This document shows, in pieces, positions 22,861-34,880 of a stretch of 64,000 nt of DNA (its first letter is position 1; every line of letters starts with the position of its first letter). Both the position numbers and the translations under genes were made by a program. The notes under the pieces were generated by a model. That model saw only the letters and a program-made list of their open reading frames with translations. It did no database searches and had not been told where the DNA came from. Source of the DNA: Mermis nigrescens (Eukaryota > Nematoda > Enoplea > Mermithida > Mermithidae); NCBI GenBank assembly GCA_036768485.1, contig JAVLUZ010000143.1, positions 186,001 to 250,000 on the forward strand, given 5' to 3'.

Positions 22861-24164
22861 ATTACAACTGCATAAATGTAAACATAGCTGGACGATATCT
22901 TTGGGTAATATTATTTCTGCCGATATAGCTTATATAGACTTTTCGAAAGGTTCTGATTAAATTCCGTTATCTAGCTTTTATATAAACTATTTAAATATAG
23001 GATAAAAAGTCTACTTTTTAATTGGCTCGATTCCTTTTTACATGGTCGGTCTCAGCGTGTTTGTACTAACGGAGTTTTTGTCTGATTTAATGCCTGTTGG
23101 CACTGTGTGTCCCCTAAGGTAGTTGTATTATTCCTACTTTATTCTTAATTTATGTTAATGACCTATGTAACTTGATTGAATATAGTAACATTTACCTCTT
23201 TGCCGATGATGTCAAAATCTTCGGTCCATCTTCTGATTATCATTCAATACAAAAAGATCTGGATAATATTCATACTTGATCTATTATTTGGCAACTTTCT
23301 GTTGCTACGGAAAAATGTGCAGTCTTACATCTTGGTAAAAATAATTTTAAAAAAGCTTTATTCTTTGAATAATATAACTCTTCCAAATGACTTTAGTTCT
23401 GTTAGTGATCTAGGTGTTTATATTTCCCATAAAAATAATTAACAGGGAACATTTAAAGCACATAACTAACTAAAAAAGCTGTTTCTCGTTGTTTTCTAAT
23501 AAACAAAGCTTTTCTTTCTCATGATAAAGATATTTTAGTTAGTTTCTGTATGGAATCCATATTATGCAAATGATATAAATCGTCTTGAAAAAGTTCAGCG
23601 TAAATTTACTAAACGTCTTTTTGGTTTTCAAAGCAATTTATCTCATCTTGAACGCCTAAAGCTTCTTAACCTACCTTTTTTAAAACTTCGTCGTCTTCAC
23701 ATACGTCTATGTCTCATGTATCAGATTATTAACGGTTTATCTTGTATTGATGCTAATGATTTTTGTATCTTTAGTTCCAACGTCACTCGAGCTGAAAATA
23801 GTTATAAATTTATGTTACCAGTTGTCCGTTCCAATGCTCATCTTAACGACTTTTCCCAAAGTATTTTAAAAATTTGGATCAAGTTACCTGATCATGTCGT
23901 CACTTCTCCTAACATTGGTTTGTTCAAGAAAGAGCTGCAAAACATAAATTTTACAATTTTATTGTCGGGGCTTACCTAGTTGTATCACATTCCGTGATTA
24001 GTATGTCCTCTTGTTCAGTCGTTGTTTTATCATGTATTTGTGTTTTACTAAATTTCGTCTTATTTCTGGACAATAAATATTTTCTTGTCTTTCTTGTCTT
24101 GTAATCTGGAACCTTTTTGAAAGTAAGCAAATTTCTCCGTAATTGCAATTCAGCAATCGTATAA

Positions 24165-24624
24165 CATGGAACAGAGGGGACTAGTCCAACCCCCAAAAAA
24201 TTGAAAATACGAACATTTTTTAGGCAAAAATGAGAAATTCGTGACGTCGCGTATCTGGAAGACCGTCCGAAGCTAATAATCTCATCGGGCACTTCGCGCC
24301 CAAATTTATAATTTTTGTCTTCCAAACAGCCCAAGTTTGTATAAACATGGCGAATATGTCTAAATTTCCTTACGCTTCACGCAGAATTATTAAACCTGGA
24401 TTGTTGAGAAATTATTTGTGTGGCCATTTTATACATCTTTTTTGAAGACAATTGAAATCAATATGAATTTTTTATATTTTTCAAAAATTTTTCTTTTCCA
24501 ACACGTAGAGCTCGCTGAAAACGCTAGAAAACACCATTATTTTTGTCTATCTACAAGCAGTTGTTGAGATATCTAATTTCAAAATTTTAGTCCCCCCTAA
24601 TTCCAAAGTTCAGCTACGTGCCTG
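24165..24624 (+). mobile_element. Family F remnant
   Basis: Shared blocks with 43351-43891: the GC hairpin variant (gcacttcgcgccc), gtagagctcgctgaaaacgc, gttgagatatct, and the terminus CAGCTACGTGCCTG. The left end is not clear. Confidence 0.5.
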
Positions 24625-25510
24625 CCAAGCAGATAATTGATTCATCCTCAGGAAATCTTAAGCATAAATTATTGCTTTCAAAAAACGTCTCGCGAAATTT
24701 CGCATTGATATCTCTAAGTTCAAAAACAGGCACATTGAGCTTATTTCGATGTAAAAACTGACAAATATCCGGTGATTCGAACCTGCAAAATCATACGCAT
24801 CCTAAAATCTAAAAATAGCAACTTTTAGTCAGCCAGCAGTTTCAGCAGCGATACGAAGAAGAACTGATCTGTCCTATTTTGCTAGCCCGGTCGGATGACC
24901 AGTTTTAGATGGGAGACAGGTCTGGGGATCAGCTGAACAGCTCTTTCAAGCAATAGGTAGATACCTAGCTTTAAAATTTTGAACGTATACCTATATACCT
25001 CGCTAAAATAACAAGAAAACATCAATCGACGATTTCTGGGAGACAAGAATGTTTTGATTTTTGTCTGTTTTTGACATAACTTATGTCCTGTTTTTTCCCA
25101 GAAATTTCCCCTTTTGTCCTCCTATGGCAGACCACGGTATTCATGAAGCTTATGTCTCGTCAGAGCAGTCGATCACCGTTGGCCTTCGAGGACTTGCAGT
25201 CAACCCTATAGTCGGTTGTATTCATTGTTGAGTGCTTTTGAACAAGTCAAATATCACATATGCTTGAATGCAAAAAGATATAAGAATATAGCAAAAATAC
25301 GAAAACGTTTTAAGGATATTTTTTGCATTAAATTTCAATATCTCCTCCGCTGCTGTTCTTTTGTTTCACAATAGTCATTTTCCTGTAATGCTTTCTAGCT
25401 TTTTTTCTCAAGCAGCGTCCTCCAGTCTTTCTGTTATTTTTGTTATATTCTATTATATTCAAAAATGCAATAAACTTCCAGATGATCCGAAGCGATTCAT
25501 TGTATTATTA

Positions 25511-25582
<72 letters not shown>

Positions 25583-26731
25583 TTATCATTCTTAATATTG
25601 ACTTTATTTGTGTTCAGGAAATCTGTTCAGATATGTTTTTTGGGTTTTGTTGACTAATAGCCTTGATCACCATCTTATTGCTACTAAATAAAAGTACGAT
25701 CAACAGCGTAAAACGGTCACGTTCCTATCTAAGACTTTCATTGTTCTTTTATTTTAAGCACCGATCGAATGCTTACAATGCTTTACTAATCGTAAGCAAA
25801 GAGTAGGTAGTACCAGCTTTCTATAATCTTAACAGTAGGCAAAGTTGGAATCCAAAGTTCATCCTTTGTTTCGTGTACTATAGCCTCTTAAGCTTCATAT
25901 GTTCAAATGAATTCTAGCCGAAACGCATCTTCGTAAAAATACCTTCTTGTCATTTTTCGTAGCTTTTATTCAACAATAGTCACTGATGCGAACAATTCCG
26001 TTAATGTGCATTTAACGTTTTTGGGTCCTTTTTCACGCATTTTGTACGTCCAAGTGCATTGTGGTCCGCTGAACCTCGTAAATCCGAATTCTTCAATTTT
26101 CCACTGGTCGCAAAATGTCAACGTTCTACGCTTTGACCATTTAGAACAGTAGGTACTTATGCTGGTATGTAAGTAACTAGCGTGCATGCATCCCTCTGAA
26201 AGTGTGATGTGACTGACCACTGCCTCGCGCCATAATTTACCGCAGTCAACCTTGTTTGGTCTTTGAACCTTTTTCGGGTCAGGCAAAGTTCATCGTTAGA
26301 ATTTAGAGGGCATTTACGACTATCATTAGTGCACGTGCAACGGTCTGATCAGATGACCAACATCAGAAGACTAAACAAAATTCAGTGTGTGTATTTCTCG
26401 CATTATTTATAGTCCTTAATCGTATAATATATCTATTCCCCGAAATGTCGTATCGAAGCAAGCTGTGGTATGGGCCGTGGGATATTTGATTTAACTCATG
26501 CGTTTGTTCAGGCGGTTAATTTTAGCTTAAAAAAGACTTATGCATACAACAGCGGCTTCTAAGCTCCGTTTTTTTCATTATCCGTAAAACATTGACACAA
26601 ACAAAGCATTGCTTATTTACGCTGGTCAACTTTGTTATGACTCATTAATAGAGTGAAAAAATTGAGTGTTTTGATAATATTTGTATTTATTCAAACTTTT
26701 ATTATGTTTCCGTCTTTATTTATGACTCGCA
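24625..26731. other. Gene-free DNA with a (TTA)n microsatellite
   Basis: A TTA/ATT microsatellite runs from about 25505 to 25583. A 106-codon minus-strand ORF (25966-26286) has no family resemblance. The stretch precedes the membrane-protein first exon and may include its promoter and 5' UTR; no TATA box or initiator stands out. Confidence 0.4.
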
Positions 26732-27205
26732 ATGTATTCGAAGAGAAATTTAGCCTATAAAACTTATGATACGCCTCCTGGACCAGATGGAACGCGTACA
26801 TCCTGGCAGCAGAATATATTTACTTTAGAAATGTACAATAAGCTTGCACCAAGATGGCAACGTTCTGATGCTAACCTCAGTTCGATCTCCCAAAATATTG
26901 ACAAGTCAAATCAGATTCAAAATCAACGATCTATCGATTTTCCCAGTTGTTGTCATATAGATCGACGGAACAAGAGCAGCTATTCGATCAAAAGATCGTC
27001 ATGGCTGAATTTAGTCGATTCTAATGATAGTCTTTATAAGAATAACTATTTTTCCAAATTGCCTGATACAAAATTCGAAAATCAACGCACAGCCGACGCT
27101 GTTGACAGAGTTGGTCTCTTTGAACCGTGGAATCGGAAGATGATTACCGATAAAAGTGTCTTTGATCAGAGTGGAAATTCTTCAGTATCCGAATTCATCC
27201 TCCTG
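26732..27205 (+). CDS. Membrane-protein gene, exon 1
   Basis: This is the longest non-repetitive open frame upstream of DCAF13. It starts MYSKRNLAYKTYDTPPGPDG and contains EMYNKLAPRWQRSD and GLFEPWNRKM. The donor GTAAGAG at 27206 is close to consensus. Composition is unlike the translated repeats around it, which supports real coding. Confidence 0.55.
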
Positions 27206-30200
27206 GTAAGAGCTGAAAGATCAAATGGATTCTTTTTTCAGATCTTGTCTGAGGTAATTTTAGAAAATTAATCTAGTCAACAATTTGGTTAAAACTGCCT
27301 TATATAATATATAAATGAATATATATAAATATATAAATATATAAATGATATAAATATATATAAATGAATGATATAAATATATAAATGATATAAATGATAT
27401 AAATTATAAATGACATCGATAAATAAAACTATCTATAATCCTGTCACATGCTTCAAACAAGGTTGCTCAGAACAGCAAGATTTTGGGCATTAATTCCCTT
27501 TGTATTCAACTATTGTATTTTTGGTGCGTCTCATAGCATACACTTTTTAATCATTATAGCATTTTTCTATCGTAATACGGTGTCGCACCTGAAAATGCAC
27601 GAAAATGCCTCAATGGAATTACATAACGTATAAATATCGTGCATGGGCAGCAAGAAAATTCTGGGGCGTCTGGTTGGGGGAAATTGCTAGAACTTGCCTA
27701 AATGGTTGGGGGAATTGCTGAAACTCGCCTAAAATGTTACTAAAAATAGAATTCTGGGGGTTTACAGCAATCTACGGAGAATGCTTCAATTTCCGGGGCT
27801 GCATGCAATCCTCTCCCCCACGCTAACATGCGATTGATATGCGTTTTTCGTTTGAATTCCACAAAAAATGAAATATCATCTGTTCTCTTCACTGTCCGTT
27901 CAATAGTACGTTTGTATCTTTTAGTAGGAACTGCATGGGACATTGGCTTGTGGTTATGTTTGTATACATGGGCGTACACAAGGGACACAAGGGGAGGCAC
28001 AGGGGCTGTCCCTTAGGCCTAGGAAATTTTTTAGAAAGATAAGATAATGCAGAAGATGTAAAACTGCATCCTTTAGGAGAAAAACCTCATGTTTTTGGAG
28101 CTTCGATAATGGCGTAACACTATAAAAAAATTTGTCAAATTTGCCCAACAAAGTTGGATTAATTATTTAATCCAACTTTGTTGGATTAAATCTGCAAATT
28201 CCGTTTAGTGGGCTCGATTAACCCAACAAAGTTAGGTAAGTAGCATTAAGGTTGTGTTAGATTAACTAGAGCTGTGCCGGGGCCGCCTTTTTTGCCGGGG
28301 CCGGGGCCTGACCGGGGCCAATAATAGCGTGCTACCATGCTCATAGTACGACCCTGCCCTACCCCTTATATGTACCTATGCATATATTCTTGCTTGTAGA
28401 TATGCACTCAAGCGTTAATATTTGTTGGGATTACAAAATATAACAGAACATGGGCATCGGGGGATCTAGACCCCCCAGAATTCACTTTCTCCCCCCCCCC
28501 CCAAAATCCGCTAGACCCCCCAGAAATTGATTTTCAGAATTTTTCCTGTTTTTCTGCAGTTTTTTGATGCTAATGGATAGCTCTCATTGAGAAACGCGAG
28601 AAAAACGGTGTTTTTTCGCTCTACCATATATTATCAGGCACTTTTTGACTTTGGAAAATTTTGGATCCCTCTAGAATTTTTGAGCTGCCCATGTATGGAC
28701 CTAACTCCTCTGACTTGGATGCGTTTTTCAATGTGCTTTACTTTGCACTTTTTTTAGAGCTTATTATTATATTTGTTCTGATAGACGTAGCTGTCTGCTA
28801 CCAAGCAAGCTGGAAATGCTCGTCTATATGAATTGCAATTTAAAATATGTCAATTTTGATTATTAACTAGAACTTTGCACCAATCTGACATAGTGAAATA
28901 AAGATTTGAATTAACAAGATCTGTGGTTTGCTTGAAATTGAGTTTGAAGGTAAATCTGCCCAAAACATTATCAATTTTCTACATTATAATCAACTCTAAC
29001 ATTGGCCCCGGCGCCGGGGCCGGGGCCTGGCTCCGGCACAGCTCTAAGATTAGCCCAAAATAGTCGGCCTATTCCTGACATAGAAAGCCGACGCATATTC
29101 GCGTTTAAACCCTAAGGAGAATGCTACAAAATTTGCTTATATCATGAAACAACAGCATCACTTGCATCCTATCTTTAACATGGGAAGCTTTTTTGAGCGC
29201 TGTAAGTACAGGCGGCGGCTTAAATAGCCGCTGTGCTTGTACATATATGCATTTAAATGTTAGGTAGATTAACCCAACTTTTATCACATGCATATAGTCC
29301 GTAGAGGTAGGGTAGGCTTTACCCAACTTTTGTTATGCATTAATTCGGCAAAAATTTGATTGGATTAACCTAACTTTGTTGGGTCGAGTGCATCAAAGTT
29401 GTATAGGATTAACCCATCTTTGTTGGGTTCGATTAGTTCAACAAAGTTGTGGCAAAAATTTACATCCATTTTTGTTAGGTAAATCCTACATTTTTTTACA
29501 GCGAAGTAGGGCTCAATCACCGTTGACCCAGATAATTTATAAAATAAAAATTCTATTTTTTGTGGCATAACTTTCTTCCCAGCATGAAGTTTAATGTGTT
29601 GCCGACGTTTCGCACCGAATTATACGTATTAATAATGTCAAAAGTTTCAGTGCTATTTTAACCCGATTTGAGAAAATCCAAAATTTTTGGAGTATCCGAC
29701 CACACCATTTGTTATAAAAAATGTGTGGAATTGCAGAAGAATTTTTAAGGTACTAACGTTTACCGTAAATTTATAGTTTTCCGGCCGAATCTGTTTATAC
29801 GTGATATCTATAAAGTTCTCGCCGCGCCTACACTTTCTTTCACATCGACCCGAAAACTTGGAATTAAAAAATAAATTACGGAAAGTTTGATTTCCTCGTT
29901 TTGGAAGATAGTTCGTAAACGTCAAACATGGAATATATTTAAATTACAATACCTTCGGATGATTTCGAGTTATTATAGTCTGTTTCACATAAGTTTGAGC
30001 TTAAATTTTAAGACTTTTTTAGAAATAAGCCGACGGATTACGATTATTATATGTCAAATCAATGCTATAATCGCAATGTGTCGGCTTATTGTCGGACTTA
30101 GTTTTTTAAATTTATGCCCAAACTTGTGTGAAACAGACTATCGGTCATGTTTATTTTCAGTCTGTTTCTTTTGGAAGAATTAATGTTTTCTCAAACTGGC

Positions 30201-33200
30201 ACGAAATTTGCATGTCATTAGAAATAAAAATAGTCAGAAATAATAAATGTATGGAAAAATTTTATTCTCCCTGTCCCTAAGTTTACGTGAAAATTTTCAA
30301 ATACTTGTTCGTAATAGTTGAGCATGCCCTAAGGGATTTGAACATTTTAGCATACCGTAAGGGATATAAACGTTTTGATTCCATCTGTTGCGCTTCTATA
30401 GCCTGCTTCACATAACTTCGGGCTTTAAAGAATTTCGATCGACAGTAAGCCAACATATTAAGATAATAATATATCAGATCAATACAGTATCGCAATCTGT
30501 CAGACTTACTTTGACTTAAACACCATAAGCTTCAATGACGCTGGTAGGGCAAACGACCGTTGAGCTGTGGCGGCCAAAGGCAGTGTATCACGGATTACAG
30601 CACGCCATTGATCGCGGTTCAAGGCTGCTTGTTGGGCATCAATGATTGAGAAGTGGAGCGGCTGAACATCTTGTGCCACTTGTGTCAACCATGTTTTCTT
30701 AGGGGCGTCTCGAGAGATTTTCCACCCCGTAGGCCGCTTGGAGTTAATTAACTGATAGGGTAGTCGGGTGTTGTTCATGCGGCAGACATGTCCAAACCAC
30801 CTGAGCCGCCTGTCGCTTTAAGTAGAGTTCGATACTGGTTTGGTTTTTACATACTTGCAGCACAGTTTCATTCTCCCATCGGCCTCGTAGATTTATGTGC
30901 AAAATGCTGCTGAAGACATCAAAGTTGAAAACGTTCTAATATGTGCATATCGCTTTTAAGCAGAGTCCACGACTCAGAGCCGTACATCAAAATTGTCCTG
31001 ATGGAAGCATTAAAAATTCTCATTTTTGTTGTGATGGTAACGTCTTTTTGGTTCCACAAACACTTCTTTAGTGAAGTGAATGCTGACATGGCATTCCCAA
31101 TGCGGTTTTTGATGTCGCTAGTTGCTACTATTCGTCCACTATCGATAACCGATCCCAAATATTTAAATGCATCCACCCGTTCGATTGGTTTGCCATCAAG
31201 TTGTAATATGGCCGGTTGTGTGCCCGTGAGAATAAATTTAGTTTTTTCGCTGTTTATTGTCAGGCCGAGTTTGTTGGCATTCACTTGTAACGCATTCAAG
31301 GTATTTTGTGCGGCTTGAGCTGTTTCGGCAAAAAATACAATGTCGTCGGCGTATACTAAATCAGTGAGAGACAAATTAGCTCCGACTTGTACACCTGGCA
31401 TGTCGTCGAAAGTTTTTCTGAGAATCCAGTCCATAGTCACGTTGAACAACATAGGCGAAATAATGCATCCCTGTTTAACGCCAGTGGTAATTGAGAATGG
31501 TGAGGACACATTTCCCAAATATTTTGCCCTGCTCATTCCACCGTCGTAGAAGGCCTTGAGAATACTAAGTGTGGCATGCGGGATTGATTCATTTTTGAGG
31601 GCGCACCATAAGGACGAATGGTCTATGCTATCAAATGCGCATGCAAAATCCACAAATACCAAGAATGTGTCCTTTTTACAGCGTAGGCGCGATTCGGTTA
31701 GTTGCCTAAGTGTGAATATTTGGTCGGTGCAACCTCTTCCAGAGCCTGAAACCAGCCTGCTCTTCCCTGCAGTTAGTTTCTCTAACACTGAGTAGTCTGG
31801 ATCGGATTATAGAGGTCAGAAGTTTTCCAGATGTTGCTAACAGGCTTATTCCTCTATAGTTTTTGCAGGTAGCTGGGTCTCCTTTTTGTGAATTGGTACG
31901 ATAATTGAGTCCTTAAAGTCTTGAGGCACTGTGCCTTTGTTCCAGATGGTCGAGTATACGCCTTTTAGTTGTTTGACTATTGCCTCTCCTCCAGCTTTTA
32001 AAGCTTCAGCAGGGATGTTGTCCACACCTGGTGCCTTCCGGTTCTTGAGTCTTTTTATTGATATTCTGATTTCCTCTTCAGTTGGAGGATGATCATTAAT
32101 TGTGCTTGAAAATTTCAGATCCACGTTCTCCATCAGCCTTTTGTCTAGGCTTGTGGGGTGTGGGCGGTTAAGCAATTGGCTAAAATGTTCTTTCCATCTA
32201 TCTAGTTTACCCGTTAGTGATTTGATGGGGTTGCCATGGTGATCTTTGAGGTTTGAACTCGTTGCTTTAAACTTTCCATTACAACTTCGCAGGATGCTGT
32301 AAAGTAAGCGCGAATCATGGTTCTTGCTGGCTATTTCCATTTCTTGGGCTTTCACATTCCACCAAGCGTCCTTATCCGTCTTAAACTGCCGTTTAATTTG
32401 TCTATTGAGGAAAAGGTACAGCTTGTGATTAATATTCTTGATTTTTGCGCGTTCTTCAACTAGTTTTAGGGTATCATCTGAGATCCAAGGTTTTATTTTT
32501 CGTCGTTTTTTGGGACAAATTTCATTAAGTGAGTAGATAATGGCGTTTTTTGTTCAGTTCCAGTTTTCATCAACATTGTTGGCTAACAGTGGGGAAAATT
32601 TATTTTGTAAAAGAAGTTGAAATTTGGCCTGACTGTTGGGGTCGGATAAGTGCGAGTAATCGAGGGTAGCTGTGGGGCGAATATTGTTGTGCGCCTTCAG
32701 ATGCAATCGGAATTTGGCCCTGACCAGGTGGTGATCTGATCCGATCGAAGCTCCGCGCATTGCCCGAACATCATGGATAGCACTGTGGAACCGCTTATGC
32801 ACCAGGAAGTAGTCAAGCATACTTTTATCTCTTCTGTTATTCGAAAACCAGGTGTGCCTGTGATTGATAGGGTGTTGAAACCACGTGTTGCACACTACCA
32901 TTCTATTGAAGTTTGCAAATGATAGTAGGCGCAGACCGTTGTCATTGAGGCTGCCGCATCCAAAGGGGCCAAGAGTTTTCTCCCATCCAAGACGATTTAC
33001 GCCGGTTTGCGCATTCAGGTCCCCACAAAGAATAATTAAATTATTTCCATCTTGAAATGAATCCAATGTCTGTTGTAGATTTTCATAAAACAAGTCCTTA
33101 TCAACGTCGTCGCTCATTTCCGTTAGCATAAACTCCAATCAAGACAGTCGGAATAGTGCCAGCAAATTCTTAGGTTGCGATTCGATTCGAATCTGTCAGC

Positions 33201-34103
33201 TTATCTTTAAGAGTTTCGCTCAAACTCATGTAAAACAGAAATAAATGAAATTGCATTAACTGGTTTCTTCATAATTCGTTAGTTACATTATATTGGAATC
33301 TGTCTAAAAACTACTTATTTTGCTATGTGTGGATTTTGTAATCTGCGATCACATGAAAAATTGTATTATTCCCATGAATTGAGATAAAATTAGAAACAAC
33401 AAAATTTGCATTAAGATAGTGTTTAACTTTCGACGGTGCTTATGCATACATGCACAGCATGGGAATTCTGGGAGGTTAAATTATAAAGTACGTTTTTTAG
33501 GTCCAAAAAATGGTAGGTACGCGTCAAAAACATCGTTTTTCAGCGTTTCTGACGAGGCTCTATCTTTCAAGGGCATAAGAATATTGGAAAAATTTTGAAA
33601 AAAATTAAAAAAGTCTGAACAAATTGAGCAAAATATAGTAAAAACATGAGTACAATGGCGCGAAGCGTCGAAAATTTGGCACTTTTGAGGAAATAGATAG
33701 CTAAAAACGCTAAAAAACATCAGTTCTAAAAATTTTGGCGTATCCTTGTAAAAATTGTGTATAACATTGTTTAAGGAAACAATAATCACATACACCTATC
33801 TATCAAGTATTTAGCATAACACTCTTGTTGCCTTGTGTTGATCTCGAACCTTTATTTCAGCCTAAATCAGTGTCGGAAGAGACGTTTAAAATTTATAATG
33901 GTACTAAATTCAGCGACAAAAAGAAATCGAAGTTATTTCTACAAACGCGGCGTGAAAAGCATTGGACTTCGCTGAGCCGCAGAACGGTTTTTATCACAAT
34001 AACGGTCGTTGTCCTACTAATCTTTGTCGCAGTTGTTTATTTATTAGTGCACAAGTACGTAAATCAGTCAGTCTTTTTGACCCCCGTTCAGAAAAACAAA
34101 TAA
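26732..34103 (+). CDS. Predicted single-pass membrane protein (two-exon model)
   Basis: The model joins 26732-27205 (158 codons from ATG, ending at the strong donor CTG|GTAAGAG) to 33861-34103 (acceptor TTTATTTCAG). Both boundaries are phase 0, giving 238 residues. Residues 1-158 are polar, rich in Ser/Asn/Lys, with no domain I recognise. After the junction a basic stretch (LFLQTRREKHWTSLSRR) precedes one hydrophobic helix (TVFITITVVVLLIFVAVVYL). That charge pattern predicts a cytoplasmic N-terminus, so a type II topology. A possible donor (TAC|GTAAAT at about 34048) lies just after the helix, so the stop at 34101-34103 may be read-through and an extracellular part could lie on further exons that I cannot find. 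Function unknown. The 6.7-kb intron holds a LINE and several MITEs. Confidence 0.5.
27298..27425. repeat. AT-rich minisatellite (TATAAATGA/ATATAAAT)
   Basis: Irregular tandem copies of tataaatgatataaat and atatataaatatataaa lie just after the exon 1 donor region. Low complexity, no coding content. Confidence 0.75.
28267..29046. mobile_element. Family E element, 780 bp, TSD AGATTAAC/AGATTAGC
   Basis: The left end TAGAGCTGTGCCGGGGCC and the right end GGCTCCGGCACAGCTCTA are inverted repeats, followed inwards by more ccggggcc runs on both sides. The flanks match at seven of eight positions. The interior holds a family A-like body (ttttttgatgctaatggatag, about 28450-28690) whose own boundaries are unclear. 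No transposase. Relatives: 44145-46463 and 57520-58990. Confidence 0.85.
29974..30141 (+). mobile_element. Family G MITE, complete
   Basis: TATAGTCTGTTTCACATAA at the left and TTGTGTGAAACAGACTAT at the right, with the internal inverted pair ataagccgac / gtcggcttat. About 168 bp. Confidence 0.9.
30509..30919 (-). pseudogene. LINE C-terminal region, frameshifted
   Basis: Pieces such as LRGRWENETVLQVCKNQT and, one frame over, MNNTRLPYQLINSKRPTGWK and AALNRDQWRAVIRD match the usual order after the RT thumb (GHVxRMxxxRLP, then RPxGWK, then DRxxWRxxI). At least one frameshift lies between about 30780 and 30919. The terminal stop falls in the MITE duplication. Confidence 0.8.
30919..31788 (-). pseudogene. 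LINE reverse transcriptase, palm and thumb
   Basis: 289 codons. Visible RT blocks: FVDFACAFDSIDH (catalytic Asp of motif A), GVKQGCIISPMLFN (motif B), LVYADDIVFF (catalytic YADD), GLTINSEKTKF (motif D) and AFKYLGSVI (motif E). The catalytic residues are intact here. The frame is closed upstream by a frameshift that separates it from the finger region. Confidence 0.95.
31846..32355 (-). pseudogene. LINE reverse transcriptase, finger region
   Basis: 169 codons with LKNRKAPGVDNIPAEALKAG (the RT 0/1 block) and DSIIVPIHKK. The expected NYRGISLL block follows in another frame between 31846 and 31788, which shows two closely spaced frame changes. Confidence 0.9.
32554..33138 (-). pseudogene. LINE endonuclease (EEP fold), C-terminal part
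   Basis: 194 codons with IILCGDLNAQTG, then HTWFSNNRRDKSMLDYFLV, and GSDHHLVRAKF. These are the GDxNA, (R)SxxDYxLV and SDHH catalytic blocks of LINE apurinic-like endonucleases. The N-terminal Asn and Glu blocks are absent, so the copy is 5'-truncated. Confidence 0.92.
33440..33790 (+). mobile_element. Family B MITE copy
   Basis: It begins CATACATGCACAGCATGGGA, then has the family body (aaaacatcgtttttcagcg, gatagctaaaaacgc) and the hairpin variant atggcgcgaagcgtcg at 33655. The right terminus is not recognisable. It lies about 70 bp upstream of the exon at 33861. Confidence 0.75.
33861..34103 (+). CDS. Membrane-protein gene, transmembrane exon
   Basis: Starts after TTTATTTCAG in phase 0 (PKSVSEETFKIYNGTKFSDK), carries the basic stop-transfer flank and one transmembrane helix, and ends with TPVQKNK and a stop. 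A donor-like TAC|GTAAAT just after the helix means that the coding exon could end near 34048 instead. Confidence 0.55.
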   Translation, partial: PKSVSEETFKIYNGTKFSDKKKSKLFLQTRREKHWTSLSRRTVFITITVVVLLIFVAVVYLLVHKYVNQSVFLTPVQKNK

Positions 34104-34880
34104 AAAGTAGACAACAGTATCGATTATTTGTGCATATATGTCGAAACGCGTCCTGTCTTAATCGCGAAGTAAATCTATTTCTCTTGTAGGTAAAATGATG
34201 CAGAACAGCAGCAGTTCGAATCTTAGCCTTTAGCTGGAGGGGAGACTTGGGAGTAGCTCAATTATAGCACTACGAAAAATGAGCGATGCGTGTCTAAAGA
34301 CACTAAATTTACATAGGGCCTAAATTAGTTTACCTACATAGGTACCTATTCTGCTCTTTATATACATAGGTAGGTACCTAATTCGCGTTTGATGCTGATA
34401 AAGGAATAGCCTCAAAATTAGCTACTAAAATAGTTACATAGAGTCATATCACAGCTTGTCGTCAATTTCTAGCGCTGCATGAGAATTTTTGTTAACCGTC
34501 ATCAAAAAATTTCTAACTAACATTCTGCGGCCTAAATAATTTAAATAAAAAAATAATATAAAACCATCAAAAAAATTTCCAACTAACTTCCATTTTAGTT
34601 TTTTCGAATTGGTTTCATCACATGAATTAGGCTTTAAAAGTGACTCACAAGTTTGGAAGGAGGTACATAGGTACCTTAAGTCTGTTTCAAAATTGACTTT
34701 TTACAGTAAGCTGATTCGAAACCAGTAAAACTTCAGCCAATCGGCGTAAGGCCTTTCATCTAGTCGGCTCGGCTATTGTTGCACGTTATTTGGCTCTTGT
34801 GCTTTAGCAATCTGAGTCCGTTTAGCTCTTAGATGTAAGAGCGCAACCGGCTGTCTCCAGCAGGAAAAATACTTATTTAT

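Larger units (their letters stand above)
21200..24103 (+). pseudogene. Decayed CR1/Jockey-like LINE reverse transcriptase
   Basis: Translated pieces appear in LINE order. A pre-RT segment (SFYKFVNNR, NLFNNYFSSVF) lies near 21390-21540. FFLKKLSNYLAEPLASILN is at about 21650. Then come NYRS at 21805 and SKIIDFLTTNRLLSSSQFGF from 22499, then SADIAYIDFSK near 22920, LFADDVKIF (catalytic F/YADD box) near 23200, and a C-terminal part with RLEKVQRKFTKRLFGF and LERLKLLNLPFLKLRR near 23590-23700. Several frameshifts and stops break the frame, and two DNA elements (21847-22476 and 22592-22860) are inserted in it. It ends near 24103 after aataaatattttcttgtct. CR1/Jockey placement is by motif style only. 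Confidence 0.85.
30509..33186 (-). mobile_element. LINE retrotransposon, 5'-truncated, minus strand
   Basis: In reading order (right to left) it has the second half of an apurinic-type endonuclease (33138-32554), a reverse transcriptase in two frames (32355-31846 and 31788-30919), and a C-terminal region (about 30919-30509). Frameshifts separate the parts and the endonuclease start is missing, so it is dead. The sequence identifies it as non-LTR; clade is uncertain (RTE/I-like style). It sits inside a family G MITE and inside the intron of the membrane-protein model. Confidence 0.9.
30397..33240 (+). mobile_element. Family G MITE split by LINE insertion
   Basis: The left part 30397-30508 (tatagcctgcttcacataac through cgcaatctgtcagactta) and the right part from about 33187 to 33240 (gaatctgtcagctta through tcatgtaaaacaga) together make one family G copy. 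The stretch AATCTGTCAG(A)CTTA is present on both sides and is probably the LINE target-site duplication. Confidence 0.8.

Noticed and set aside
25361..25657. 98-codon ORF with a poly-Ile run that looks like a membrane protein
   Set aside because: The hydrophobic run is the TTA microsatellite.
25966..26286. 106-codon minus-strand ORF as a gene
   Set aside because: No recognisable motif, no splice-site support and no family resemblance; a frame of this length is expected by chance here.
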